Shown piece after piece: positions 55,853 through 64,000 of a stretch of 64,000 nt of DNA (the first letter of the stretch is position 1; each line of letters starts with the position of its first letter). Source of the stretch: Martensiomyces pterosporus. Lineage: Eukaryota > Kickxellomycota > Kickxellomycetes > Kickxellales > Kickxellaceae. The translations under genes and the position numbers were made by a program. The notes under the pieces were generated by a model. The model made no database searches. It was not told where the DNA came from and saw only the letters and a list, made by a program, of their open reading frames with translations. The stretch spans positions 124,001 through 188,000 of the forward strand of contig MU603931.1 in NCBI GenBank assembly GCA_025201845.1, in the 5' to 3' direction.

Positions 55853-57226
55853 ATGGACACGGGTTCGCTTAGCAACGAGCAGCTGGCGTATGTGGCTGCC
55901 CGGACGTTCAACAAGCTGTGGATGCACCGGAGCACGCGCGAGTCGCTTCAGCCATTTCAGACGTTCTGCTGCGAGCTTCTGCGGTCCACCCAGATCGCAG
56001 TGCCGATCGTGATGCTGACGCTCCTCTACGTGCGCAAATTCAAGCAGAGATTCCCCGGCGTCCATGGCGGCCCTGGCAGCGAATACCGGATGTTTGTCGT
56101 TGCGCTTATGCTCGCCAGCAAATACCTTGAGGACAACACATTTACAACGCAGACCTGGTCGGATGTGTCGCATCTGCCCGCAAAGGAGCTTACGATTATG
56201 CAGCGCGAGTTCCTTGTTGCGCTGGATCACCGCCTGCATGTCCCCGAGGCTGAGTATAATGCCTGGATCACCCAGCTTCAGAGCATCATTCTCATTGCTG
56301 ACATGGGCAGCAGCGGCAGCGGCAGCGACAAGCAGCTCTACGGCGCGATGCTGCCCATGGGCATGCCGTCTCCATCGTACCCATCGATCGAGGTGCGCTC
56401 GCCTGTTGGCGGCGTTGCTGCGGACTTCCAGGTCGTGCCGTCGCCAACGACGGCCCAGTACCACGAGATCCCGCAGGCCGAGCTCATCCCATCGCCCCCT
56501 GCGAAGCGCATGCGCCCGTCGCTGCCGTCCTCGTCGGCCACGTACCCCAGCTACTTTGTTTCGCACAGCGGCACCAGCAGCCGCAGGAATGTCGGCCAGA
56601 TTCACGTCTCTGCTGCTGGCAGCGGCGGCGTCGCACTTGCCCTGCCGCCATACACCCCGCCCTCGGCTGGCGCTGCGTTTACTCGCGGGGAGTTCACATT
56701 CAGACTGCCTTTTGGCCCGCAGCAAATGTACACTGCCGCCAGCGCCAGTGTTGCCGCCTCGCTGCCGCCAGCAGGCATGGTCGCTGCCGCCAGCTCCTCC
56801 TGTGCAGTAGCCGCGGCTCGCCAGCACCGCCCCGCTGTGTCGTCGGCGTTTAGCCAGGGCGATCGCCTTTCGCTTTGCGGGCACCACGCAGCAGATGCTG
56901 ACGGGGTGATTGGCATGCCAGCAATTTCTGCAGCAGCCTCTGGCGCGCATCACCACCAGCACCACCTGCAGCATGGGCACCAGGCTGGCAGCACTGTGCC
57001 TGGCTTCAGCAGCGGCGGCGTGTTTGAGAATAGAAAAGCCTCCACGGTGGTTGTCAGCAGCAGCGGGTTCATGCAGCAGCAGCAGCAGCCCGTTCCGCCT
57101 GCTGCCGCCGCAGCAGCAGCGCTTGCTACTCAGTACCAGCCGCTGTACTACAACGTCCCCAGCTTTGGATACGGCGCAGGAGCCGCTGCAGCGGCGTCCT
57201 TCCCAATCTACACCTATGGCGCCTAG
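55853..57226 (+). CDS. Pho80/PCL-type cyclin with low-complexity tail
   Basis: Single-exon protein of 457 residues. The cyclin box covers about residues 1-145. It runs from QLAYVAARTFNKLWMHR through IAVPIVMLTLLYVRKFKQRF and MFVVALMLASKYLEDNTFTTQTW to LTIMQREFLVALDHRLHV. The SKYLEDNTFT...W pattern is typical of Pcl1/Pcl2/Pho80 cyclins, which activate a Pho85-type CDK in cell-cycle or phosphate/nutrient control. The remaining 310 residues are Ala/Ser/Pro/Gln-rich with Ala and Gln runs and a GAGAAAA-type C-terminus, longer than most PCL tails. The long upstream region suggests complex regulation. Confidence 0.9.
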   Translation: MDTGSLSNEQLAYVAARTFNKLWMHRSTRESLQPFQTFCCELLRSTQIAVPIVMLTLLYVRKFKQRFPGVHGGPGSEYRMFVVALMLASKYLEDNTFTTQTWSDVSHLPAKELTIMQREFLVALDHRLHVPEAEYNAWITQLQSIILIADMGSSGSGSDKQLYGAMLPMGMPSPSYPSIEVRSPVGGVAADFQVVPSPTTAQYHEIPQAELIPSPPAKRMRPSLPSSSATYPSYFVSHSGTSSRRNVGQIHVSAAGSGGVALALPPYTPPSAGAAFTRGEFTFRLPFGPQQMYTAASASVAASLPPAGMVAAASSSCAVAAARQHRPAVSSAFSQGDRLSLCGHHAADADGVIGMPAISAAASGAHHHQHHLQHGHQAGSTVPGFSSGGVFENRKASTVVVSSSGFMQQQQQPVPPAAAAAAALATQYQPLYYNVPSFGYGAGAAAAASFPIYTYGA

Positions 57227-59759
57227 GACCCCAAAACGCATCCCCCTTGTCAAGTGTATTTCTTCCCATCCTCAACTTCATTATCTTGTATAGTACCACC
57301 CAAGCAGCAACCCCTCCCCATTTCCCGTGTAGATTTTCCTATTTAAACCTGAATACCATTCTTTCGTTGCACCTTACATAACAGCAGGCGACGGAGCTAA
57401 TTGTGGAATGCGAGCATGATGCCTGAATAAAGCATAATTGAAATGCTGCCAAACAATGGGCAGCATGGACGGGACGGGCAGTGATGTGGAAAATCGCAGG
57501 CTCTACTGCTCGCCAGAAGGACAGCAAAACAAGCACCTGCGTTGTCTTGTCGGCCTGTCGCCCACGGCATTGTGCATACCTGTTTGCGTCTTGTGTGCGT
57601 GCTGCCCTCCCTGGGAGCCAGGCAGCCTCTCAGAATCTCGCTCATGCTCACGCATGCTGGCTGCTCATCCCATCCCGCGTCTTGCCATTTTCTTTCGATG
57701 TGGCCCCACTGCAGCTGCTGCCGTTCGACGCCTTCAAGCATGCCGTGCCTCCGCGCCAGGGATCTGACTTGTTTTTGCATTCTCCACGCCACCGGCCCCC
57801 TCGCTGCGCCTGCGCGGCGTTGCCTCTCGCCTGGCTCCACGCACGCAAACAGGGGGCCACCACATGCGCACAAATGTCCAGCCCGCCGCTGGACAGACGG
57901 TGGGCATGCACAGCAGGTCTCCCGCTCTGCCCGCCTGGCTTGCGTGCCGGCGGCGGCGCAAGATTGGCAGACTCGACACACTGGACAAATATAAACACGT
58001 AATGCGAAAATCCCCCTCGCGCCCACATCGGTTGCACTCGCGCAATCTGCGGATTGCACTCCCCGCCCACGGAGTGGCTGCACGGGAAAGGCAGCGCTGT
58101 GCTGCTGCTCGCAGTCTCCTGATCAAACCAAACCGCGCGCAGGATCCGTGTTACCCGCTGGCCTCGCTCCCCTGTGCAGATCGGACGAACAGCAGCGCGC
58201 AAGGATGGCCTCCCAGCCGCCCACACCCCCTCCACGCACGAGGATCCGGCCCAAAATGCTGTTTGCCCAACCGAACACGCGCCCGAATATTCCCTGCTGG
58301 CTGTGCAATGGCGCCGCGGTGCTCAGCGCAGGCCCGGTGCCCCAGAAGGCGGCTTTGGCTACAGCGCAGCTTCCTGTTGCAGCGAGATGTGCGCAATTGT
58401 GGTATTGTGCATTGTGCGCTGCAGCAGCCTGGTGCGCTTTCTGTGTCAGGCAGATCCGCAGATACGCCGATCGACTATTTATCCCGCACACCCGGCTGAC
58501 CAGCACACCCCAAGCCACTGTGCTCGTTTCCACTGGGGGGTTTTCCGCCGCCTCTGCAGAGAAAGGAGCGGTGGGGGATGCCCCGTCGCGCAAGAGGCCC
58601 GCCCAGCCCCCACAGCATGCGCAGGACCAGTGCTTGTTTGGGCCGCTGACTCCGACGCCGGCGACCACCAGTTTCCTTATGCGCGCCGCTGACACGCGCT
58701 GTCCAGCAGCACGCATCGCACACGCATGCACACAGGGGATTCCACCTCCACTGCTGCTGCAGCGGTTGGGGGTCTGCGTCGATCATCCTGCCCCTCCACT
58801 CGCTTCTGCCTACTGCACACAGCACTCGTGCGCAATTGTTGATGGCCACAAGAAAGGAACAGTCGGGGCGGCACTCGTGCGCAATTGTTGATGGCCACAA
58901 GAAAGGAACAGTCGGGGCGACATGCCATTAGTCCTGCGCGCCTCCAGAGCGAGCACCAGAGCGTGCTTCCACTCTGGTCATGCGGAGGAACCCAAACACG
59001 CTTCCTGCTGCTGCAGCGCGATGACACACCGAACACGGTCCTTGCAGAATAAAGCTGTGCTGAAGGGGAGCACAATGTGCAATGGCGCGGCAAACGCTGC
59101 CCCGCTGCCTGGCCGTCCCCACAGCCAATGGCTGCTGCGAGCCACACGACAGTGTGAGGCACGGAGGCAGCGAGGCCGCTCATTCGGCCAGGCTGTGCTT
59201 CTCAGTCGTCGCAACTGGGAAGCGCCTGACGACATGGCATTGGGACGTAAAAATAGAGATTTAGAACGAACAGCCGTGGGATAGGTCTTCATCAGCGGCT
59301 GCGCGAGGGAGGAGCCACACGTTCGCCAAGCATCGTGTAGAGCTGCAGGCGCACTGGGAAATCAGGCGGCCTCTTCTTAGACATGCGGCAGCGCAGGCAC
59401 TGATGTGCGCTCGCTCCCCGCAGGTGACACTCCCCCACGCTTGGCGCCCCGCTGCTGGCATCGTGTCATCTGGCCACCAGCAGAGAGCGGCATTGGAGCC
59501 AGCCTCCGGCGGGTGTCACCCATCCACGTCCCAGACGGCCCTTCGATGGCGCGAAGCGATCGCAGGCGATCGATCAGCAAATCACCGCAGTGATTAGCCA
59601 AGAGAGGCAGGTATTTTCACTTCGAGAATGCTTCTCGCTGCTTCGCATTGCATGCTCCAGCACAATTTCGCATCGCGCACACTGCCTTTTGCTCCCTTTC
59701 ACTGCTTCTGAGCTAAAAATACAGTAGAGCCTGGTGCCACCTTGTTTGTTTTGTAAATA
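57227..59759. other. 2.5 kb intergenic upstream of nma111
   Basis: Both strands have long open frames, the largest about 247 codons on the plus strand at 58148. They overlap one another, lack domains and read as Cys/Ala/Pro-rich filler expected in GC-rich non-coding DNA. Contains a perfect 49-base tandem duplication. No gene is called. Confidence 0.4.
58822..58919. repeat. Perfect 49-base tandem duplication
   Basis: Two identical adjacent 49-base units, starting GCACTCGTGCGC at 58822 and again at 58871. No mismatch between copies, so the event is recent or it is an assembly artefact. Confidence 0.95.
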
Positions 59760-62700
59760 ATGGACACGCCGACGTCAGAAAAACCAAAGGTCCTCGATCC
59801 CGCCGCTGCTGCCGCTACCAATGGCGAAAAGCATTCCGATTCAGTGCCCCACAATTGCACGCCGCCGCCGCCGAAGCGTCGAAGAACCGGGTCGATAGTG
59901 TCGCCTAGCCCAATAAACAAAAGCTCGTCCATGGCGCCCGCCCACCACACCGAGGTCATCCAGGAGGTGATCCCCATCAAGGACATCTCTCCGTTGCTGC
60001 AGGACGTGCCCAAGTGGCAGCGGGTGACTGAAGACGTGTTTAGCGCCGTTGTTTCCATTCGCTTCAGCCAAGCGGCCGCATTCGACACCGAGCCCGCGCT
60101 GTCGTCGGAGGCCACTGGGTTCATCGTGGATGCTGCGCGCGGAATCATCCTGACTAACCGGCATGTCGTGGGTGCTGGCCCCTTCGTTGGCGAGGCCATC
60201 ATGTACGACCACGAGGAGGTCGAGGTCAAGGCCATATACCGCGACCCCATCCACGACTTTGGGTTCCTAAGGTTCGACCCGTCGCAGGTCAAGTACATGA
60301 AGCTGCGCGAAATCAAGCTGATGCCCGAGAGTGCGCGCGTGGGCATCGACGTCAGGGTCATTGGAAACGACGCAGGCGAGAAGCTTTCCATTCTGGCTGG
60401 ATCGATCTCGCGCGTCGACAGAAATGCACCAGAGTACGGCGACCTGACATACAACGACTTTAACACCTTCTACCTGCAGGCGGCGTCGAGTCTCAGTGGC
60501 GGCAGCTCGGGAAGCCCCGTCATCGATGTCAACGGACATGCTGTGGCCTTGCAGGCCGGTGGACGCACCGAGGAGGCGACAAACTTCTTCCTGCCCTTGG
60601 ACCGCGTGAAGCGTGCGCTCGAGTGCATCCAGGCCGGCGAGAGCGTCGTTAGAGGCACTATGCAAACCCGCTTCACCTACACCCCGTTTGATGAGTGCAG
60701 GCGCCTGGGTCTGACCGTTAGCACTGAGGCAATGGTCAGGCGCGAGTTCCCCGATGGCATCGGCATGCTCGTCGTCAACACTGCGCTGCCAGAGGGGCCG
60801 GGCAGAGTGGCGGGGCTTGAGGAGGGAGACGTGCTGGTCAGCATCAACGACGAAATTGTCACGCATTTTGTCAAGCTCGAGAACTACATGGACTGCAACG
60901 TTGGACAGAAGCTGGCACTTGTGGTCGATCGCGGAGGCAAGGCTGTCAGGATTAGCGTGGGCGTCCAGGACTTGCACTCCATCACGCCGTCGAGATACGT
61001 CACGCTGGGCGGCGCGATCCTCAACAACCTCTCCTTCCAGCTGGCATGCGCGTATAATGTTCCTGTGCGTGGCGTCTACCTGGCGTCGCCCGGCAACGTG
61101 CTTGCGCTCAGTGATAGCGACGAGGGAACAATTATTGCCAGCGTCGATAGCAAGCCCGTCAACAGCATCGACGAGTTTGTTGAGGTCATAAAAGCCATCC
61201 CTGAGCGTGAATTTGTCCCAGTGTCGTTCTACAGCATCGAGGACGTGCATTCCAAGCACGGCGCGGTGATCCAGATCATGCGCCATTGGAGCAGCCTTCG
61301 GATATACACACGCAACGACTCTACGGGCCTGTGGGACTTCACTACGATCAGGGAGTGTCCCAAGCCACGCGAAATCAGCCCTGTCAATGTCAAGTTCCCT
61401 GTTTTGGACAACGTCAATGCCGGAAAGGCCGCAGAGTTGGCCAACTCGATGGTCAAGGTGCTCTACCAGATGCCCATTCGCATCGACGGGTCTCTTGCAA
61501 TGCGCTGCAAGAGCTACGGCGTGGTCGTCGATGCTGAGCGCGGCCTTGTTGCAGTTAGCCGCAGGACCATCCCTGTGAACATCGGCGACTTGTCCATCAC
61601 TATTGCAGAGTCGGCCATCATTCCGGCCAAGCTGCGCTTCGCTCACCCTAGCCACAACTTTGCCATCATCCAGTATGATCCCAAGCACATCGGCGACACG
61701 GATATCAAGGCAGCCAAGCTGTCGCTCAAGCCGCTGAAACAGGGAGACCCTACCAGGCTTATCAGCTACAGCCGCTACGGCCACCCCGTGTGCATCAACA
61801 CAGTCGTCAGCGACACGATGCCAGTGGTTATTCCACCAAGTGCGTTCCCACGCTGGCGGTGTATCAACTCGGAGGTTGTCACGCTGGAGAGCCCGCTCAC
61901 CTTGGATCACTCATCGGGCGTTCTTGCCGACGACGAAGGACACGTGCAGGCGCTGTGGCTCTCGCACTTGTCGAATAATAGCGAGGGAAAGGACCGCGAG
62001 ATCTTTGCAGGCCTCCCTGTAAAGGCGATCCTGCCAGTGCTTGAGCTACTGCAGCGTGGCGAGGACCCCAAGCTGCGCAGCCTGAATATCGAAGTGACGC
62101 CAATTACCATTGCCCTTGCACGCAAGTCGGGGCTTGGCGATGAGTGGGTCAGGAGGATCCAGGAGGAAGGGCGGAGTCGCGGCAACCTGTTCTGGGTCAA
62201 GAGCGTTGAGACTCTGAGCAAGGCTGTGGGCGTGCTGAGGGAGCTTGACATAATTATCAGCATCAACGGAAAGCTGATGACTAGGCTCGAGGACCTCGAC
62301 GTGCAGTACACGCTGGAGAAGATGGAGGTTTTGGTTCTCAGAGATAAGCAGGAGGTCAGGCTGCAGGTCGAGACTACCGAGTGCAGTGCTGGCACTGACC
62401 GCCTGGTGTTCTGGGCGGGAGCGACATTCCAGGCACCGCACAAGGCGGCTTTGCAGCAGTCGCGCACGGTGCCATCGGGCGTGTACACCTGTGCTAGATC
62501 CATGGGATCGCCTGCATATATGTATGACCTGGCGCCTACCATGTGGATCACCCAGGTCAATGGCGTTAGTACTCCGGATCTGGACTCGTTTGAAAGAGCT
62601 GTCAGGGCGTGTCCGGATAACACCTATGTGCGCATAAAGGCTATGACGTTCGATTCAGTGCCCATGGTGCTTAGCGTTAAGACCTGCTACCATTACTGGC

Positions 62701-62768
62701 CCACATCATCGCTTGTTAGAGACCCGACTGCGGACGAGGGCTGGCGTGGCGACGATGACGGCGAGTAA
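59760..62768 (+). CDS. nma111: Nma111/HtrA-type nuclear serine protease
   Basis: Single-exon protein of 1002 residues, normal for the family. The first protease unit has the triad His135 (LTNRHVV), Asp166 (IHDFGFLRFD) and Ser250 in GGSSGSPV. PDZ-like domains follow at about 300-400 and 400-480. A second, degenerate trypsin-like half (about 560-760) lacks the Ser motif and is followed by further PDZ-like regions to about 960. This doubled architecture is characteristic of fungal Nma111, which degrades anti-apoptotic factors in the nucleus. The N-terminal 50 residues contain KRRR, a likely nuclear signal. The tail is acidic. Confidence 0.96.
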   Translation: MDTPTSEKPKVLDPAAAAATNGEKHSDSVPHNCTPPPPKRRRTGSIVSPSPINKSSSMAPAHHTEVIQEVIPIKDISPLLQDVPKWQRVTEDVFSAVVSIRFSQAAAFDTEPALSSEATGFIVDAARGIILTNRHVVGAGPFVGEAIMYDHEEVEVKAIYRDPIHDFGFLRFDPSQVKYMKLREIKLMPESARVGIDVRVIGNDAGEKLSILAGSISRVDRNAPEYGDLTYNDFNTFYLQAASSLSGGSSGSPVIDVNGHAVALQAGGRTEEATNFFLPLDRVKRALECIQAGESVVRGTMQTRFTYTPFDECRRLGLTVSTEAMVRREFPDGIGMLVVNTALPEGPGRVAGLEEGDVLVSINDEIVTHFVKLENYMDCNVGQKLALVVDRGGKAVRISVGVQDLHSITPSRYVTLGGAILNNLSFQLACAYNVPVRGVYLASPGNVLALSDSDEGTIIASVDSKPVNSIDEFVEVIKAIPEREFVPVSFYSIEDVHSKHGAVIQIMRHWSSLRIYTRNDSTGLWDFTTIRECPKPREISPVNVKFPVLDNVNAGKAAELANSMVKVLYQMPIRIDGSLAMRCKSYGVVVDAERGLVAVSRRTIPVNIGDLSITIAESAIIPAKLRFAHPSHNFAIIQYDPKHIGDTDIKAAKLSLKPLKQGDPTRLISYSRYGHPVCINTVVSDTMPVVIPPSAFPRWRCINSEVVTLESPLTLDHSSGVLADDEGHVQALWLSHLSNNSEGKDREIFAGLPVKAILPVLELLQRGEDPKLRSLNIEVTPITIALARKSGLGDEWVRRIQEEGRSRGNLFWVKSVETLSKAVGVLRELDIIISINGKLMTRLEDLDVQYTLEKMEVLVLRDKQEVRLQVETTECSAGTDRLVFWAGATFQAPHKAALQQSRTVPSGVYTCARSMGSPAYMYDLAPTMWITQVNGVSTPDLDSFERAVRACPDNTYVRIKAMTFDSVPMVLSVKTCYHYWPTSSLVRDPTADEGWRGDDDGE

Positions 62769-63522
62769 AGAACTCTTCGTTTGTTTGTTTATTTTTCTTC
62801 AGTTTTTGGCTTATTTTGATATCCAATAGACATCTCCGATCCAAAAAAAAAAAAGCAAATGGTGCTGCTGAAGGATGCTGCTCGGTCCAATTTCCCGATG
62901 CCTCTCCGGCTAGCCAAGACAGAATCTGCAATTATTAAGCCGGAGCTATCTGAGTGCCTGTGGTGCTCGCGCTGGGTTGTCCAGTAGAGCCCGACGCCGG
63001 GCCCTAGTTGGATCTCACACAGGCGTGGGCAAAGTGCAGACAGAGTGTGGCTGTTCGCTGGCAACAGGTTTTCCATCGGGTGGGTGGGGGTTGCGAGATG
63101 CGCGTTAATTGGCCCAATATCGATCGAGCCGTGATTGTTTCATCGGGCTAGTTTGGCTTCCGAGAACGGCGCTAAGTGCACCCGCGAGCTCCTCCCTCTC
63201 ACCTGCCGCACCTGCTACCGATGGCTGTTGGCTCTAACCGTGCTTTCCACTTCTGGCGCTGGGCATCTCGCGAGCAGATATAGTATTCTCGTGGTTCGGA
63301 GCCTCCGGTGGTGCTTACAAATCGAATGTAACTTCTAGGACCCAGGCTGGGCTGCATCATTTCTCTGGGCGACCATTATGAAACAGTGGCTGGAGGCCGA
63401 TAAATACCAGGCTTGTTCTTCAGGATAGGATCTGGCTCATCGAATATACCCAGCAGCCGCTCTTTCTCTCTCAGCCCGTACTGAACTGCGCACGCAAAAC
63501 AGCCCTCATACCTGCAATAAAA
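62769..63522. other. Intergenic between nma111 and the oxidoreductase
   Basis: About 750 bases with a 12-A tract at 62843-62854. No gene recognised. The oxidoreductase promoter should lie in its right half. Confidence 0.4.
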
Positions 63523-64000
63523 ATGGCCGCAAACACCAGCGTCGCTCTTGTCAAGCATGTCCCTGCTGGCGCCGTCCCGCTCTCTGCCTTCAGCGTCGCC
63601 ACCGCCGCTGCCCCCACCAAGGAATCGCTCAAGGATAACCAGATCCTCATCCGCACGCTCTACCTCTCTTGCGACCCCTACATGCGTGGCCGCATTTCCG
63701 GCGCTGGCGACCGCTATGTGGCCAGCTTCGAGATTGGCAAGCCCGTTGACGGCCTTGGTGTTGGCATCGTCGAGGCTTCGACCAGCGCCAGCTACGCCGA
63801 GGGCGATATCGTCACCGGTGGCGCGTTCAAGTGGGAGAGCAGGTTTGTTGCCTCCGCCTCTGGATACACCAAGGTTCCCGCCGAGAGCCCCATCTCGCCC
63901 GCCAACTACCTGGGTGTTCTGGGCATGCCCTCGTTCACTGCCTACATCGGCACCGTCTCCCTGTGCAAGGCTAAGGCCGGCGAGACCATTCTCGTCTCTG
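63523..64000 (+). CDS. MDR/PTGR-type NADP-dependent oxidoreductase, partial
   Basis: Open frame from ATG 63523 to the window edge, 159 residues seen, truncated on the right. The start MAANTSVALVKHVP is followed by LYLSCDPYMRGRI, the signature of zinc-independent medium-chain reductases such as prostaglandin/leukotriene B4 reductases and alkenal reductases. YLGVLGMPSFTAYIG and the beginning of the nucleotide-binding strand (GETILVS) follow. Expected function is NADPH-dependent reduction of alpha,beta-unsaturated aldehydes or ketones. The C-terminal half lies outside the window. Confidence 0.92.
   Translation, partial: MAANTSVALVKHVPAGAVPLSAFSVATAAAPTKESLKDNQILIRTLYLSCDPYMRGRISGAGDRYVASFEIGKPVDGLGVGIVEASTSASYAEGDIVTGGAFKWESRFVASASGYTKVPAESPISPANYLGVLGMPSFTAYIGTVSLCKAKAGETILVS

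Noticed and set aside
55628..57253. A 541-codon minus-strand frame
   Set aside because: Antisense shadow of the PCL-type cyclin; Arg/Ala-rich with no domain.
58148..58891. A 247-codon plus-strand frame upstream of nma111
   Set aside because: Overlaps several equally long frames on both strands, ends inside the 49-base duplication, has no domain and shows no splice-consistent partner; kept as intergenic.
60267..61910. A 547-codon minus-strand frame
   Set aside because: Antisense shadow of the Nma111 protease.
1..64000. tRNA, rRNA, CRISPR arrays and transposons
   Set aside because: Read-through of the window for T-loop-like GGTTCRANTCC motifs, regular spaced repeats, and transposase or reverse-transcriptase motifs found none; a covariance search could still find a tRNA with an intron.

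Overview
The window is nuclear DNA from a filamentous or early-diverging fungus. Almost every gene has a clear fungal or general eukaryotic family. Many genes are split by GT-AG introns of about 44-500 bases (GTAAGT/GTAAGC/GTATGT donors), two introns appear to be GC-AG, and neighbouring genes face both ways with no operons. Introns in conserved genes, a DNAJC3/P58IPK-like ER co-chaperone, a Rua1 C-terminal-domain protein, a class IV-type chitin synthase with CHS7, and moderate GC fit a lineage such as Kickxellomycotina (Zoopagomycota). That placement is inference, not shown by the sequence.

Layout. 0.4-2.3 kb (-): Rua1 C-terminal zinc-binding protein in four exons. 4.4-5.2 (+): prolyl 4-hydroxylase-like oxygenase. 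5.6-8.5 (+): IKS1-type kinase. 8.7-9.8 (-): PQ-loop membrane protein with a GC-AG intron. 10.6-10.9 (-): small putative mitochondrial protein. 11.8-13.7 (+): TPR-DnaJ protein. 14.1-16.0 (-): unresolved multi-exon candidate. 16.4-19.8 (+): large PHD-finger protein. 20.3-21.0 (+): adenine phosphoribosyltransferase. 21.2 (+): Tctex-type dynein light chain. 22.2-23.3 (+): transcriptional cyclin. 23.4-26.3 (-): Vps53. 27.1-28.6 (-): Chs7. 29.8-34.9 (+): ankyrin-chitin synthase fusion. 35.1 (-): Mpv17/PMP22 protein. 36.9-37.7 (+): ESCRT-III Vps2/CHMP2 with a GC-AG intron. 37.9 (-): Tsr2. 38.7-42.6 (-): CAND1. 43.5-45.4 (+): succinyl-CoA ligase beta. 45.6-48.2 (-): OPT transporter. 50.9-53.9 (-): RPA3, tiny exons and two introns over 1 kb. 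55.9-57.2 (+): Pho80/PCL-type cyclin. 59.8-62.8 (+): Nma111/HtrA protease. 63.5 to the edge (+): MDR oxidoreductase, cut by the window.

Most genes are unrelated housekeeping functions. The functional group that stands out is cell-wall synthesis at 27-35 kb. CHS7, the ER export chaperone known to be needed for yeast Chs3, is divergently paired across about 1.2 kb with a class IV-type chitin synthase. That synthase carries N-terminal ankyrin repeats joined in frame across an intron, an architecture I do not recognise as standard. Several genes (RPA3, the Rua1 protein, the first exons of IKS1, CHS7, CAND1 and the PQ-loop protein) become visible only after splicing by eye. Their models were checked for phase consistency but not against transcripts. 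I saw no tRNA, rRNA, CRISPR array or transposon.
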